Shown: positions 19,498-27,510 of the stretch, piece by piece
How positions within the stretch are numbered: position 1 is the first letter of the stretch
Layout: the number at the start of each line of letters is the position of its first letter
Source of the DNA: Nitrospirillum pindoramense
GTDB lineage: Bacteria > Pseudomonadota > Alphaproteobacteria > Azospirillales > Azospirillaceae
Assembly (NCBI RefSeq): GCF_007827955.1
Contig: NZ_VITR01000008.1
Span: 1-64,000, forward strand
Direction: 5' to 3'
Length of the DNA stretch: 64,000 nucleotides
Position numbers and translations under genes: made by a program
Notes under the pieces: model-generated
Databases searched by the model: none
What the model saw: the letters and a program-made list of their open reading frames with translations, nothing else
Told to the model about the DNA's origin: nothing

Positions 19498-19522
19498 ATT
19501 TAATAAAACAACTTAGTTAAAT
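19498..19522. promoter_or_regulatory. AT-rich inverted repeat upstream of sugar transporter
   Basis: ATTTAA (19498-19503) and TTAAAT (19517-19522) flank a 13-base centre in an otherwise GC-rich region, 24 bases before the transporter start. It may be a regulator site (ROK-type sites are often AT-rich) or simply promoter -10 sequence; the assignment is tentative. Confidence 0.3.
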
Positions 19523-19545
19523 AAAAAAGGGGGAGGGGCCTGCCT

Positions 19546-20865
19546 ATGGCATTTTTGTTCCTCAGCATCGCGACCGCCGCGTTGGCCGGCCTGCTGTTCG
19601 GTTTCGACACGGCGGTGATCGCCGGCGTGACCGGCGACCTGCGGACGGTCATGAACCTGTCGCCCGGGGCGGTGGGTGTCACCGTGTCCAGCGCCCTGGT
19701 CGGCACCTGCGTCGGCGCCCTGGGTGCCGGAGGGCCGGGCGACCGGTATGGCAGCCGTGACTGCCTGCGCGTCATGGCGCTGCTCTACCTCATCTCCGGG
19801 GTGGGGGCCGCCCTGGCGTGGGATTGGCCCTCCCTCGTTTTTTTCCGCTTCATCGGTGGCCTGGGCATCGGCGGGTCATCCGTGCTGGCCCCGGTCTATA
19901 TCGCGGAGATCGCGCCGCCGCAGCGGCGCGGCGCCCTGGTGGGCCTGTTCCAGATGAACATCGTCCTGGGCATCCTGGTGGCCTACCTCAGCAACTACCT
20001 GGTCGGTGGCCTGGACCTGGGCGACGCCGAATGGCGGTGGAAGCTGGCGGTCACCGCCGTGCCGTCCGCCGTGTTCCTCATCCTGCTGGCCTTCATCCCC
20101 AACAGCCCGCGCTGGCTGGCGGTGAAGGGCAGGGTGGAGGAGGCCGCGACGGTGCTGCGCCGCATGGGGGCGCCCGCGGGCGACACCGCCGTCCGCGCGC
20201 TGGCAGCTGGTGCGGGGGCAGCGGGTGCGGGGCAGGAGGCGGGACGCCTGTCCTGGCGCCACCATCGCCGGCCCATCCTGCTGGCCGTGGGCCTGGCGCT
20301 GTTCAACCAGTTCAGCGGCATCAACGCCATCCTCTATTACCTGAACGACATTTTCGCCGCCGCCGGCTTCGCCAAGGTCTCGGCCGACCTGCAATCCGTG
20401 GCGGTGGGGGCGACCAACCTGGCGTTCACCGGCATCGCCATGACGGTCATCGACCGGGCGGGGCGCCGGACGCTGTTGCTGACGGGCGCCGTGGGGATGA
20501 CCCTCAGCTTGGCGGCGGCCGCCCTCATCCTGTCGGGCATGGGCAGCGCCGCCTATCTCATCTGGGCGCTGTTGGGCTTCATCGCCTCCTTCGCGTTCAG
20601 CCAGGGGGCGGTCATCTGGGTTTATATCGCGGAGATTTTTCCCACGGCGGTGCGGGCGCGGGGGCAAAGCCTGGGCAGCGCCACCCACTGGCTGGCCAAT
20701 GCCTTCCTGTCCGGCGTCTTCCCCCTGGTGGCCACATACTCCAAGGGCGCGCCCTTCTACCTGTTCGCCGCCATGATGGCCCTGCAGTTCGTGGTGGTGC
20801 TGCTGTTCTTCCCCGAAACCAAGCGCGTGTCGCTGGAGGAAATGGCCGGCCAGCTGGAAAGCTGA
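19546..20865 (+). CDS. MFS sugar transporter (sugar porter family)
   Basis: A 439-residue 12-helix permease of the sugar porter family, probably a sugar:proton symporter in the inner membrane. Signatures: LLFGFDTAVIAG in helix 1, a degenerate GPGDRYGSR loop in place of GxxxDRxGRR, RFIGGLGIGGSSVLAPVYIA, the loop-6 NSPRWL (usually PESPRWL), QFSGINAILYY in helix 7 (the hexose-binding motif of the family), and PETKRVSLEEM at the C-terminus. GGGGGAGGGG lies just before the start. It sits between GH2 and GH18 enzymes, so it probably imports their released sugars. The loss of the usual Arg in the first loop motif is a mild oddity. Confidence 0.92.
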   Translation: MAFLFLSIATAALAGLLFGFDTAVIAGVTGDLRTVMNLSPGAVGVTVSSALVGTCVGALGAGGPGDRYGSRDCLRVMALLYLISGVGAALAWDWPSLVFFRFIGGLGIGGSSVLAPVYIAEIAPPQRRGALVGLFQMNIVLGILVAYLSNYLVGGLDLGDAEWRWKLAVTAVPSAVFLILLAFIPNSPRWLAVKGRVEEAATVLRRMGAPAGDTAVRALAAGAGAAGAGQEAGRLSWRHHRRPILLAVGLALFNQFSGINAILYYLNDIFAAAGFAKVSADLQSVAVGATNLAFTGIAMTVIDRAGRRTLLLTGAVGMTLSLAAAALILSGMGSAAYLIWALLGFIASFAFSQGAVIWVYIAEIFPTAVRARGQSLGSATHWLANAFLSGVFPLVATYSKGAPFYLFAAMMALQFVVVLLFFPETKRVSLEEMAGQLES

Positions 20866-20872
20866 GGTGGAA

Positions 20873-20915
20873 GGGCTGGGGATGACTGGGAGTATGCCCC
20901 AGCCATCCCCAGCCC
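20873..20915. terminator. Hairpin terminator between transporter and GH18 gene
   Basis: GGGCTGGGGATG (20873-20884) pairs perfectly with CATCCCCAGCCC (20904-20915), and the inner CTGGG/CCCAG extends the stem after one mismatch. It lies eight bases after the transporter stop and five bases before the convergent GH18 stop, so it can serve both. Confidence 0.75.
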
Positions 20916-20919
20916 AAGT

Positions 20920-22332
20920 TCAGCCAACGGGCTGTACCGCTTGCAACTGCAGAGCGCCGTTGTTGTTGACGACGATGGTGTTGGCCGGGTTGGCTGTGCT
21001 CAGCCCCAGGGATGAATTTTGATAGCCCCCGGCTATCGTACGGCATTGGGCTGACAGGGTGACGCTGACATTCCGCGCCGACGACCAGTAGTCACCGACC
21101 GGGACGAAGGCGCCCAGGCCCTGGGCCGTCATCTTTTGCTGGATGGACTGGTATTGGCTCTGTTCCAGCATGGTTGCCTGCTGGACGAATGTACCATCAC
21201 TGTTGGTGATGTTGGCATTTGACAAGGCCAGGATATCCAGGGTTGCGCTGACCCATGTGCCTTGCTTGGTCTTCAATTCAGCGCTCAAGGTCATCTGGAT
21301 ATCCTTGCTGCTTAGGTAAAAGGAGCCAGCTGGATAGAACAGGCCGGCGATGGCCTGCTGATTGACGGTAAAAGTCTCGCCCCAGGCTTGCACAACGGCC
21401 TGCTGGAACATGTGATCGCCCGCGCTGGGATAAGGATACTTGTATTGGCTTGGGTCGGTCGCAGTGCCGGTGAATTCCTCGATGTCCTGTGAGAATGAAT
21501 AGATCATCACGCCCAGGTAGTTTTTATTCTTGGCCCAGGTTGCGACACTAGTGGTGTCTGCCAGCGATGTCATCCAATGGCCATTGCTGGGCCCAGCCTG
21601 AACTCCCGCGCAGAGCTGTGACGCGGCCAGGGGATAGGTCAGGCTGCTAGTGCTAGTATATGCCTTCGTGGCGGATTCTATGCCCGCCGCGCCCGTGCCG
21701 TAGGACATGGTGGAACCGAAGTTCAGCAATTGCGGCATCGTGGCGCCGGAGTAGGGGGTGGATGCGCTCGCAGTCAACCCGAACACATCTGTGTCCCGCC
21801 ACAGGGCCTTGGTGATGAGCTTGCCCGGGATCTGCGCACGAAGATTGGCCACGGCGTCGATTAGATTCTGTGGGGTGCCGGGGGCGCTGGAGAATTCGTC
21901 ATCAATATCCACACCATCCAGGCCATAGGCGTTGATGACGTTGCTAGCCAGCCACTGGGCGAATGCTGCGCTCTGGGTATCGCTCATGGTTGACCAACCC
22001 ATGGTGTTGCCACCGGAATTGGAACCCTGGATGGTTAGCAATACCTTGACGCCGGCCTTCTGTAGCAGGGCGACATCCCCGTTTTGCAGGGTGTTCAGCA
22101 GCGATGGCTCCAACTGAACGTAGGGCGCGGCGAAGCTTTCGGGGGAACCGAGGAAACTCGCGCCCATCAGATAGACCACCCCAGTCTGGGGTGGGCCGTT
22201 GACACCGTTGGTATAGGCCAGGACGTCCCTGAGTGCGGGGGCTGGATAGGTATTCGTAAGTTCCGAATTCAGCCAGTAGACGGACAGAAGCGGAGCGGCG
22301 GGGTTGGCGGGCTTGGGCGGTGGGTTCGACAT
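20920..22332 (-). CDS. EndoH-like GH18 endo-beta-N-acetylglucosaminidase fused to a cyanovirin-N-like lectin domain
   Basis: A 470-residue protein. Residues 15-310 form a GH18 barrel with the EndoH-type catalytic motif LDGVDIDDEF (D144 and general acid E146). These enzymes cut the GlcNAc-GlcNAc core of high-mannose N-glycans. Residues about 337-383 (FYLSSKDIQMTLSAEL, then WVSATLDI and NSDGTF) and 414-465 (YWSSARNVSVTLSAQC, then GGYQNSSLGL and NNNGAL) look like the two tandem halves of a CVNH domain, which in cyanovirin-N binds mannose-rich glycans. About 30 residues separate the halves. No signal peptide is visible (start MSNPPPKPANPAAP), which is odd for a glycan hydrolase. Base composition is less GC-rich than its neighbours, and an AT-rich promoter-like stretch lies upstream, suggesting transfer. 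The GH18 call is strong; the CVNH call is by motif pattern. Confidence 0.85.
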   Translation of the reverse strand: MSNPPPKPANPAAPLLSVYWLNSELTNTYPAPALRDVLAYTNGVNGPPQTGVVYLMGASFLGSPESFAAPYVQLEPSLLNTLQNGDVALLQKAGVKVLLTIQGSNSGGNTMGWSTMSDTQSAAFAQWLASNVINAYGLDGVDIDDEFSSAPGTPQNLIDAVANLRAQIPGKLITKALWRDTDVFGLTASASTPYSGATMPQLLNFGSTMSYGTGAAGIESATKAYTSTSSLTYPLAASQLCAGVQAGPSNGHWMTSLADTTSVATWAKNKNYLGVMIYSFSQDIEEFTGTATDPSQYKYPYPSAGDHMFQQAVVQAWGETFTVNQQAIAGLFYPAGSFYLSSKDIQMTLSAELKTKQGTWVSATLDILALSNANITNSDGTFVQQATMLEQSQYQSIQQKMTAQGLGAFVPVGDYWSSARNVSVTLSAQCRTIAGGYQNSSLGLSTANPANTIVVNNNGALQLQAVQPVG

Positions 22333-22488
22333 AAGGGCGGCCTACTATAATATTTTATCCCGCATTACGAGTATAACTTCATATCGATACGCCAAAAACT
22401 ATTCAATTATGAGATTCCCTTTGCGCCCGGGAGAGGAAAGGTCAGATTGCCTCACCGCCATGCTGGCATGAGGTTATATAGGGGCGTG
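22333..22488. promoter_or_regulatory. AT-rich gap upstream of the GH18 gene
   Basis: About 100 bases (22335-22430) are strikingly AT-rich for this window and carry TATAAT/TATACT-like hexamers on the minus strand, so this is probably the GH18 promoter. No coding capacity is seen. Confidence 0.4.
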
Positions 22489-24018
22489 TCAGGCTGCTGG
22501 CCGCCGCAGTCCACACAAGGGGCCGCGCAGTCCGGTCTTCGCATCCGGCCCCGCGTCGGTGAAGGCCAGGTAGCCCCCGTCCTGCGCGGTGTAGGCGGGC
22601 CATCGGGCTTGGCCCTGGCCGTTCGGGTCGCCGTTGCGGGCGAAGTTGACCCAATAGCGTTGCAGGGTGGGGGCGTCGTCGCCTGGCGCCCCTGCGGGCA
22701 GTCCGCTGAACAGGAACGGCAGGTCGCTGCCGTGGGTGACTGGCCCTTGCGCCGGGCTGCGGTCGAAGTGATAGACCCAGGTGGGATGGCCCGCGACCGC
22801 ATGTGCCGCCGCGACGTGCAAGGTGGGGCAACGGAAGGTCAAATCGTCGGCCAACTGTGTCGCCACGTCACCCAGGCGCGGATCGGGCGCGGGCAGGATG
22901 CCGTCCTTGATGCCGTAGAAGGCCAGCGCCGCCGCCGCATGTGCACCGAAGGCCTGATGGATTGTCGGGACCACGGCATCCGGCCCGCCATACAGGGTCA
23001 GCTCACGGGCGTTGCTGCCGATCATCAGGGGGACGGGGGCAGCGTCCGCCAGCAGCGCTTCCGGCGCTTTGGGCAGGACCCAGCCGTCAATGACCGCCTG
23101 CAGCCAGATGAAGCTGTCATCGGCGATGGTGGCTGGCTTCAGCGCATCGGTGGCCGCCAGAATGGCGGATCCGGACAGGGCGCGCAATTTCCCCAAGTCC
23201 TTCACTCCCGCCTTGTCCAGCAACTGCCGGCCCAGCGCCTCATTCTCCGCCAGGGTGCGGGGCGGGAGGCCGAAGCCGGCGGTGCCGCTTTGCTCGATGG
23301 CCTTGGCGAAAAGGCCGCGCGCTTGGGGCGCCAGCATCAGTTGCCCCACATCCTGGCCGCCGGCGGACTCGCCGAAAATGGTGATGTTGTTGGGATCGCC
23401 GCCGAACAGGCCGATGTTGGCCCGTATCCAGGACAGGGCGGCCATCTGGTCCATGAGCCCGTAATTGCCCGAGGCGTGGTGCGGGGATTCCGCCGTCAGC
23501 TCCGGCAACGAGAGGAAGCCGAAAGTGCCCAGCCGGTACTGGATGGCCACCAGCACCACGCCCCCATTTGGGCCGACAGGATCGGCGAGGCTGGACAGAA
23601 CCGTGCCGTCCGCCCCGCCGGCCCGGTTGGCGCCGCCATGGATCCAGACCATGACGGGCAGGGCGGCGCGCGGCGACAGGGCCGGGGTGCGGATGTCCAG
23701 GTACAGGCAGTCCTCTCGGCTGCGGGCCGCCAGGGCGTCATTCCAGCCATAGCCGCGCTGCAGGCAGGGCGGCGAGGGCCGCGTGGCGTCGCGCGTTTGC
23801 TGCGCCCAACCGACCGGCTGCGGCGGTCGCCAGCGCAGCGGGCCAACCGGCGGCTGCGCGAAAGGGATGCCCTGGAACAGGGCGCCGCCTTTGCCATCGT
23901 CCGTGCCGCGCAGGGCGCCGATGCTGGTGACGACGTCCACCGTGGCGGCGTACGCCGGCGTCGCGCCGATGAGCAATAGGCCCAGCGCCAGAAGTGCAAG
24001 GATTTTCCGCTGGATCAC
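22489..24018 (-). CDS. Exported type-B carboxylesterase
   Basis: A 509-residue alpha/beta hydrolase of the carboxylesterase type B (cholinesterase-like) family. A signal peptide (LALLALGLLLIGATPAYAA) directs export. The nucleophile elbow is GESAGG with S218, the oxyanion-hole motif is WIHGGA, and SREDCLYLDI is a family signature. The catalytic His is likely in THGSDLPFLF. It hydrolyses ester bonds of unknown substrates; in this neighbourhood, removal of acyl groups from glycans or plant-type esters is plausible (inference). It lies downstream of the ROK regulator on the same strand, with a CTGTCC...GGACAG element between them. Confidence 0.9.
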   Translation of the reverse strand: MIQRKILALLALGLLLIGATPAYAATVDVVTSIGALRGTDDGKGGALFQGIPFAQPPVGPLRWRPPQPVGWAQQTRDATRPSPPCLQRGYGWNDALAARSREDCLYLDIRTPALSPRAALPVMVWIHGGANRAGGADGTVLSSLADPVGPNGGVVLVAIQYRLGTFGFLSLPELTAESPHHASGNYGLMDQMAALSWIRANIGLFGGDPNNITIFGESAGGQDVGQLMLAPQARGLFAKAIEQSGTAGFGLPPRTLAENEALGRQLLDKAGVKDLGKLRALSGSAILAATDALKPATIADDSFIWLQAVIDGWVLPKAPEALLADAAPVPLMIGSNARELTLYGGPDAVVPTIHQAFGAHAAAALAFYGIKDGILPAPDPRLGDVATQLADDLTFRCPTLHVAAAHAVAGHPTWVYHFDRSPAQGPVTHGSDLPFLFSGLPAGAPGDDAPTLQRYWVNFARNGDPNGQGQARWPAYTAQDGGYLAFTDAGPDAKTGLRGPLCGLRRPAA

Positions 24019-24092
24019 CGGGGCCGCCCTCCCTGGCGCCGTTGTTAAGATCCAACTAAAGGAAATTGTTTTAATTGATCAAGCGCGTTTTT

Positions 24093-24108
24093 CTGTCCGG
24101 CAGGACAG
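24093..24108. promoter_or_regulatory. Operator-like palindrome upstream of the carboxylesterase
   Basis: CTGTCC-GGCA-GGACAG at 24093-24108 is an inverted repeat with exact 6-bp arms, 75 bases upstream of the carboxylesterase start. The same arms recur at 25426-25442 upstream of the ROK gene, with a 5-base spacer. It is a candidate ROK-family operator. Confidence 0.45.
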
Positions 24109-24117
24109 AAGCCGGCT

Positions 24118-25335
24118 TCAGTTTTCCGCCGTCTTCATCAGGGCGGCCCGGCTGGGCAGTAGGCGGTCGGTGAAGGGCAGCATGCCGGCGCCCACGGCCG
24201 GCGCGTCGGCGGCCATGGCGGCCCGCAGCACGGGCGCCACCTGCGGGATGTGATGGTCACTCAGGCGGTGGTTCAGGGCGGCGGCCAGCCTGTCCACCAG
24301 CGGGGCCGGCAGGCGGCCGCCCAGGAAAATGGCCTCGGGGTTGACCAGGCAGTTGGTGGCCACCAGCGGGTCGGTCATCAGGTCGGCCGCCAGTTCGATC
24401 CACTCATCCATCACCGCTTCCCCGGGGGTGCCGGCCAGGTGGCACAGCTGCTCCGGCTGATCGATGGGGCGGCCGGCGGCTGCCAAGCGGTCATAGAGGG
24501 CGGACAGGGACACGGCCTCCTGCAGGGTGCGGGCGTGGGTGCGGTCGGACCGGACGGGCAGGAAGCCGATCTCACCGCTGCGTCCCCGGGCGCCACGGAA
24601 CTGGATGCCGTCCACGACGATGCCGCCCCCCAGGCCGCCGCTGATCAGGATGTAGAAGAAACTGCGGTGGCGCAGCCCGTGGCCGAATTGCAGTTCCCCT
24701 AGGGCCGCGGCCGTGGCGTCGTTCTCCACGAACACGGGCAGCGGCAAGATATCGGCGAACAGGCCCGCCACATCCACGTCATGCCAGGCGGCGTAGACGT
24801 CTGGGCAGCGTGGCAGCGGGACGCGGCCGATGTCGTCCGGCATGGCGACACCGATGCCGATGAAGCGGGACAGCGGCAGGCCCGTGCGTTGGAGGATGGC
24901 GGTTATTTCCGTCCGGAAGAAGTGGGCCACCACTTCCGGCGGCGCGAAGTCGATCTCCCGCGAGGCGCGGGCGCGCACCTTGCCCAACAGGTCCAGCACC
25001 ACCACGGTGATGTGGTCGCGGTCGATGTTGACGCCGATGGAAAAGCAGCCGTCCGGGTTCATCTGCAACAGGATGGCCGGCTGGCCCCGGCCGCCGTGTT
25101 GGCGCCCCGCCTCCATGATCAGTCCTTCGTTCAACAGGCGCTTGGTGATGTTGGCGATGGCCGGCAAGGTCAGGCCGGTCAGTTCCACCAGCTCCGCGCG
25201 GGTGATCTGGCCACCCACGCGGATGGCCTGCAGGGTCACGCGCTGGTTATGGTCGCCGGCCCGCTCCAGGTTGGTGCCGGACAAGCTGGCCGCCAGCGAG
25301 TGGAGGGGCGCAACATGGCTGTGGCCGTCGAGCAT
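24118..25335 (-). CDS. ROK-family transcriptional regulator (NagC/XylR type)
   Basis: A 405-residue repressor-type ROK protein. The N-terminal winged helix (about residues 25-90: QRVTLQAIRVGGQITRAELV, LTLPAIANITKRLLNEGLI) precedes a sugar-kinase-like domain with IGVNIDRDHITVVVLDLLG, VENDATAAALGE and GGLGGGIVVDG. The usual ROK zinc-site cluster (CxCGxxGC) is not obvious: the segment after GEIGFLPV reads RSDRTHARTLQEAV. This argues for a regulator without kinase activity and with altered zinc binding. Matching CTGTCC...GGACAG elements both upstream and downstream suggest autoregulation and control of the esterase. The inducer is probably a sugar from the surrounding glycan locus (inference). 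Confidence 0.9.
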   Translation of the reverse strand: MLDGHSHVAPLHSLAASLSGTNLERAGDHNQRVTLQAIRVGGQITRAELVELTGLTLPAIANITKRLLNEGLIMEAGRQHGGRGQPAILLQMNPDGCFSIGVNIDRDHITVVVLDLLGKVRARASREIDFAPPEVVAHFFRTEITAILQRTGLPLSRFIGIGVAMPDDIGRVPLPRCPDVYAAWHDVDVAGLFADILPLPVFVENDATAAALGELQFGHGLRHRSFFYILISGGLGGGIVVDGIQFRGARGRSGEIGFLPVRSDRTHARTLQEAVSLSALYDRLAAAGRPIDQPEQLCHLAGTPGEAVMDEWIELAADLMTDPLVATNCLVNPEAIFLGGRLPAPLVDRLAAALNHRLSDHHIPQVAPVLRAAMAADAPAVGAGMLPFTDRLLPSRAALMKTAEN

Positions 25336-25425
25336 GGGCGTGCCCTTGTCCTGCTGATGACATCGTTATCCTGTTACGCTCCAGTCTGGCCCGATATGAC
25401 CTATAAGTCACAGAAAAAGTTTTTC

Positions 25426-25442
25426 CTGTCCTGTCAGGACAG
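25426..25442. promoter_or_regulatory. Perfect palindrome upstream of ROK gene
   Basis: CTGTCCTG-T-CAGGACAG at 25426-25442 has 8-bp perfect arms around one base. It lies 91 bases upstream of the ROK start and nine bases past the 3' end of the metallopeptidase gene. Because it shares CTGTCC/GGACAG arms with 24093-24108, it is the best operator candidate for the ROK protein. It could also act as a small transcript-end hairpin. Confidence 0.5.
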
Positions 25443-25451
25443 AGACGGCGT

Positions 25452-26519
25452 CTACGCGGCGGTTTTCGCCCTTCGGTCGGCGATGATCAGGCTGTGGATG
25501 AAACCCAGCTTGGCGATGACGGCCGGCGTCAGGATGAAGGGATAGAAATCCGCCTGACCCATGCTGCGGTTGATGCTGTTGACGGCGAACGCGATGGGCA
25601 GCCAGGCGTCCACCATGTCCGCGATGGTGCCGCGCCGATAGGGGTTGAAGTCCACCCGGGCGGACAGGTCGCCGGTGTGATCGACCATGGGGCGCACCCT
25701 CACGCCAAAGGCATGGGCCGTTTCCAGCGTGTCGACGATGTGCAGATAGTGCGCCCAGGTTTCGGCGAAATCCTCCCACGGGTGGCTGGTGGCATAGGCG
25801 CTGATGAAGCCCTGCTGCCAGTCGGCCGGCGCGCCTTGGTCATAGTGGCGCTGAAGGGCGGCGGCATAGTCCTGGCGCTCATCACCGAACAGGGCGCGGC
25901 AGGCCTCCAGCCGGTCTTCGTCGCGCACCAGCCGGTCCCAGTAATAATGGCCGACCTCATGCCGGAAATGGCCCAGCAGGGTACGGTAGGGTTCGTGCAG
26001 CTGGGTGCGGCGCGTCTCCCGTTCCGCATCGTCGGCTTCCTTCAAGGCCAATGTTATCAAGCCGTTGTCATGTCCTGTCATGACAGCGCCTTCCGGCGGG
26101 TCATCCAGGAAGTCGAAGGCCAGGCCGCCGTCGGGATCGTCTGCCCGGTTGGCCAGGGGCAGGCCCAGCTTGATCAGGGTGTAGAACAGGCGGTGCTTGG
26201 CCAGCTCGATCTTGCGCCATTGCGCCAGCGCGGTCGGGTGGGACACGTCGGGGATGGTGCGGTTGTGGCGGCAGGCGGCGCACAGGGGCTCCGCCGCGTC
26301 GGCGGCTATCAGCCAGTTGCAGGCGTCCTGCCCGGCATTGGCGCAGAACTTGTACAGGGCGTCGGGCGCCCCCAACGCACGCCAGGCGTCCCCCTCCGCC
26401 TCCAACGCGTGCATCCGGTCGTCGTCGGGCAGGTAGCCCAGGCGGTGGGAACAGCGTTCGCACAGCCTGTTCTCGAAGTACAGCATCTGGCCGCAGGCCT
26501 GGCAGTTGAACAGATTCAC
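25452..26519 (-). CDS. Putative zinc-binding metallopeptidase with zinc-ribbon N-terminus
   Basis: A 355-residue protein. Two Cys pairs at the N-terminus (C6/C9 and C20/C23; CQACG...CERC) form a zinc ribbon, with a further C80/C83 pair. HFRHEVGHYYW carries the gluzincin-type HExxH site (H187, E188, H191), and FAETWAHYLH further on may supply the third ligand region. This matches a widespread family of cytoplasmic putative zinc peptidases of unknown substrate. There is no signal peptide. It is divergent from the Ku gene, and a link to DNA repair is not established. Confidence 0.8.
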   Translation of the reverse strand: MNLFNCQACGQMLYFENRLCERCSHRLGYLPDDDRMHALEAEGDAWRALGAPDALYKFCANAGQDACNWLIAADAAEPLCAACRHNRTIPDVSHPTALAQWRKIELAKHRLFYTLIKLGLPLANRADDPDGGLAFDFLDDPPEGAVMTGHDNGLITLALKEADDAERETRRTQLHEPYRTLLGHFRHEVGHYYWDRLVRDEDRLEACRALFGDERQDYAAALQRHYDQGAPADWQQGFISAYATSHPWEDFAETWAHYLHIVDTLETAHAFGVRVRPMVDHTGDLSARVDFNPYRRGTIADMVDAWLPIAFAVNSINRSMGQADFYPFILTPAVIAKLGFIHSLIIADRRAKTAA

Positions 26520-26664
26520 GCGGGCTCTCCCTCAAGCGGTCCCCCGGGCGCTCCCCGGGGCGGTGACGCGCGTCCGCTAAACGATGCAGGACATAACCAG
26601 TTCCCGGAACCCCCGTGCCGCTGCCGGCGTTTATATCCTGTTTCTCCCCATGAAGGCGGCTGCC

Positions 26665-27507
26665 ATGGCACCCAGGGCGAATTGGAAGGGCTTCCTGAAG
26701 ATCGGGGAGGTCAGCTGCCCGGTGGCGCTTTACACCGCCGCTTCCGCGTCCGAGCGCATCGCCTTTCATACCGTGAACCGCGTCACCGGTCACCGGGTAC
26801 ACCGCCAGTTCGTGGACAGCGAAACGGGTAAGCCGGTGGAGCGGGAAGACCAGGTGAAAGGTTATGAGGTCGCGCGGGGCGACTACGTCATCCTGGAACC
26901 GGAGGAGGCGGCGGCGGCGGTACCGGAAAGCGACAAGACCCTGTCCGTCCTGGCCTTCATCCCCTGTGGCGAGATCGACGACGTCTATTTCGACAAGCCC
27001 TATTACCTGGCCCCCAGCGACCGTCATGCGGATGAGGCTTATGCCCTCATCCGGGAAGGGTTGCGCGCCAAGAAGGTGGCGGCACTGGCCCAAACGGTGT
27101 TGTTCCGCCGTGCCCGCACCGTCCTGGTCCGCGCCCACGGCGCCGGCCTGATCGCCACCACGCTCAATTTCGATTACGAGGTCCGCCCCGCCGCCCAGGC
27201 ATTCGATGAGATCGCGGACATCAAGATCGAGGGGGAGATGCTGGACCTCGCCAAGCACATCATCGAGACCAAGACCGGGACCTTCAAGCCGGAGGATTTC
27301 AATGACCGCTACGAAGCGGCACTGGCCGACCTGGTGAAGGCTAAGCTGGAGGGCAAGGCCCTGCCGGCGGCCAAACGCGCCCCGCCGAGGAAGACCACCG
27401 ACCTGATGGCGGCGCTGAGGGAAAGCGCCGGACTGGGCGCCAAGCCGCGTGCCACCGCCAAGGCCGCCGCTCCCGCCCGGCGCCCCACCCAGCGCAAGGC
27501 GAGCTGA
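26665..27507 (+). CDS. ku: Ku protein (non-homologous end joining), copy 1
   Basis: A 280-residue bacterial Ku homodimer subunit that binds DNA double-strand ends and recruits LigD. ANWKGFLKIGEVSCPVALYT at the N-terminus is the family signature, followed by the beta-barrel core (HRVHRQFVD, YVILEPEE, DDVYFDKPYYLAP) and a Lys/Ala-rich tail that often contacts DNA. Of several in-frame starts, the ATG at 26665 has AAGGCGG eight bases upstream. The stop is followed after three bases by the ligD start, so the two are co-transcribed. A second Ku lies at 30.8-31.6 kb. Confidence 0.92.
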   Translation: MAPRANWKGFLKIGEVSCPVALYTAASASERIAFHTVNRVTGHRVHRQFVDSETGKPVEREDQVKGYEVARGDYVILEPEEAAAAVPESDKTLSVLAFIPCGEIDDVYFDKPYYLAPSDRHADEAYALIREGLRAKKVAALAQTVLFRRARTVLVRAHGAGLIATTLNFDYEVRPAAQAFDEIADIKIEGEMLDLAKHIIETKTGTFKPEDFNDRYEAALADLVKAKLEGKALPAAKRAPPRKTTDLMAALRESAGLGAKPRATAKAAAPARRPTQRKAS

Positions 27508-27510
27508 ACC

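Noticed and set aside
26075-26086. CTGTCATGACAG palindrome as a ROK operator
   Set aside because: It lies inside the metallopeptidase coding region far from a promoter and lacks the CTGTCC arms, so it is noted only as a look-alike.
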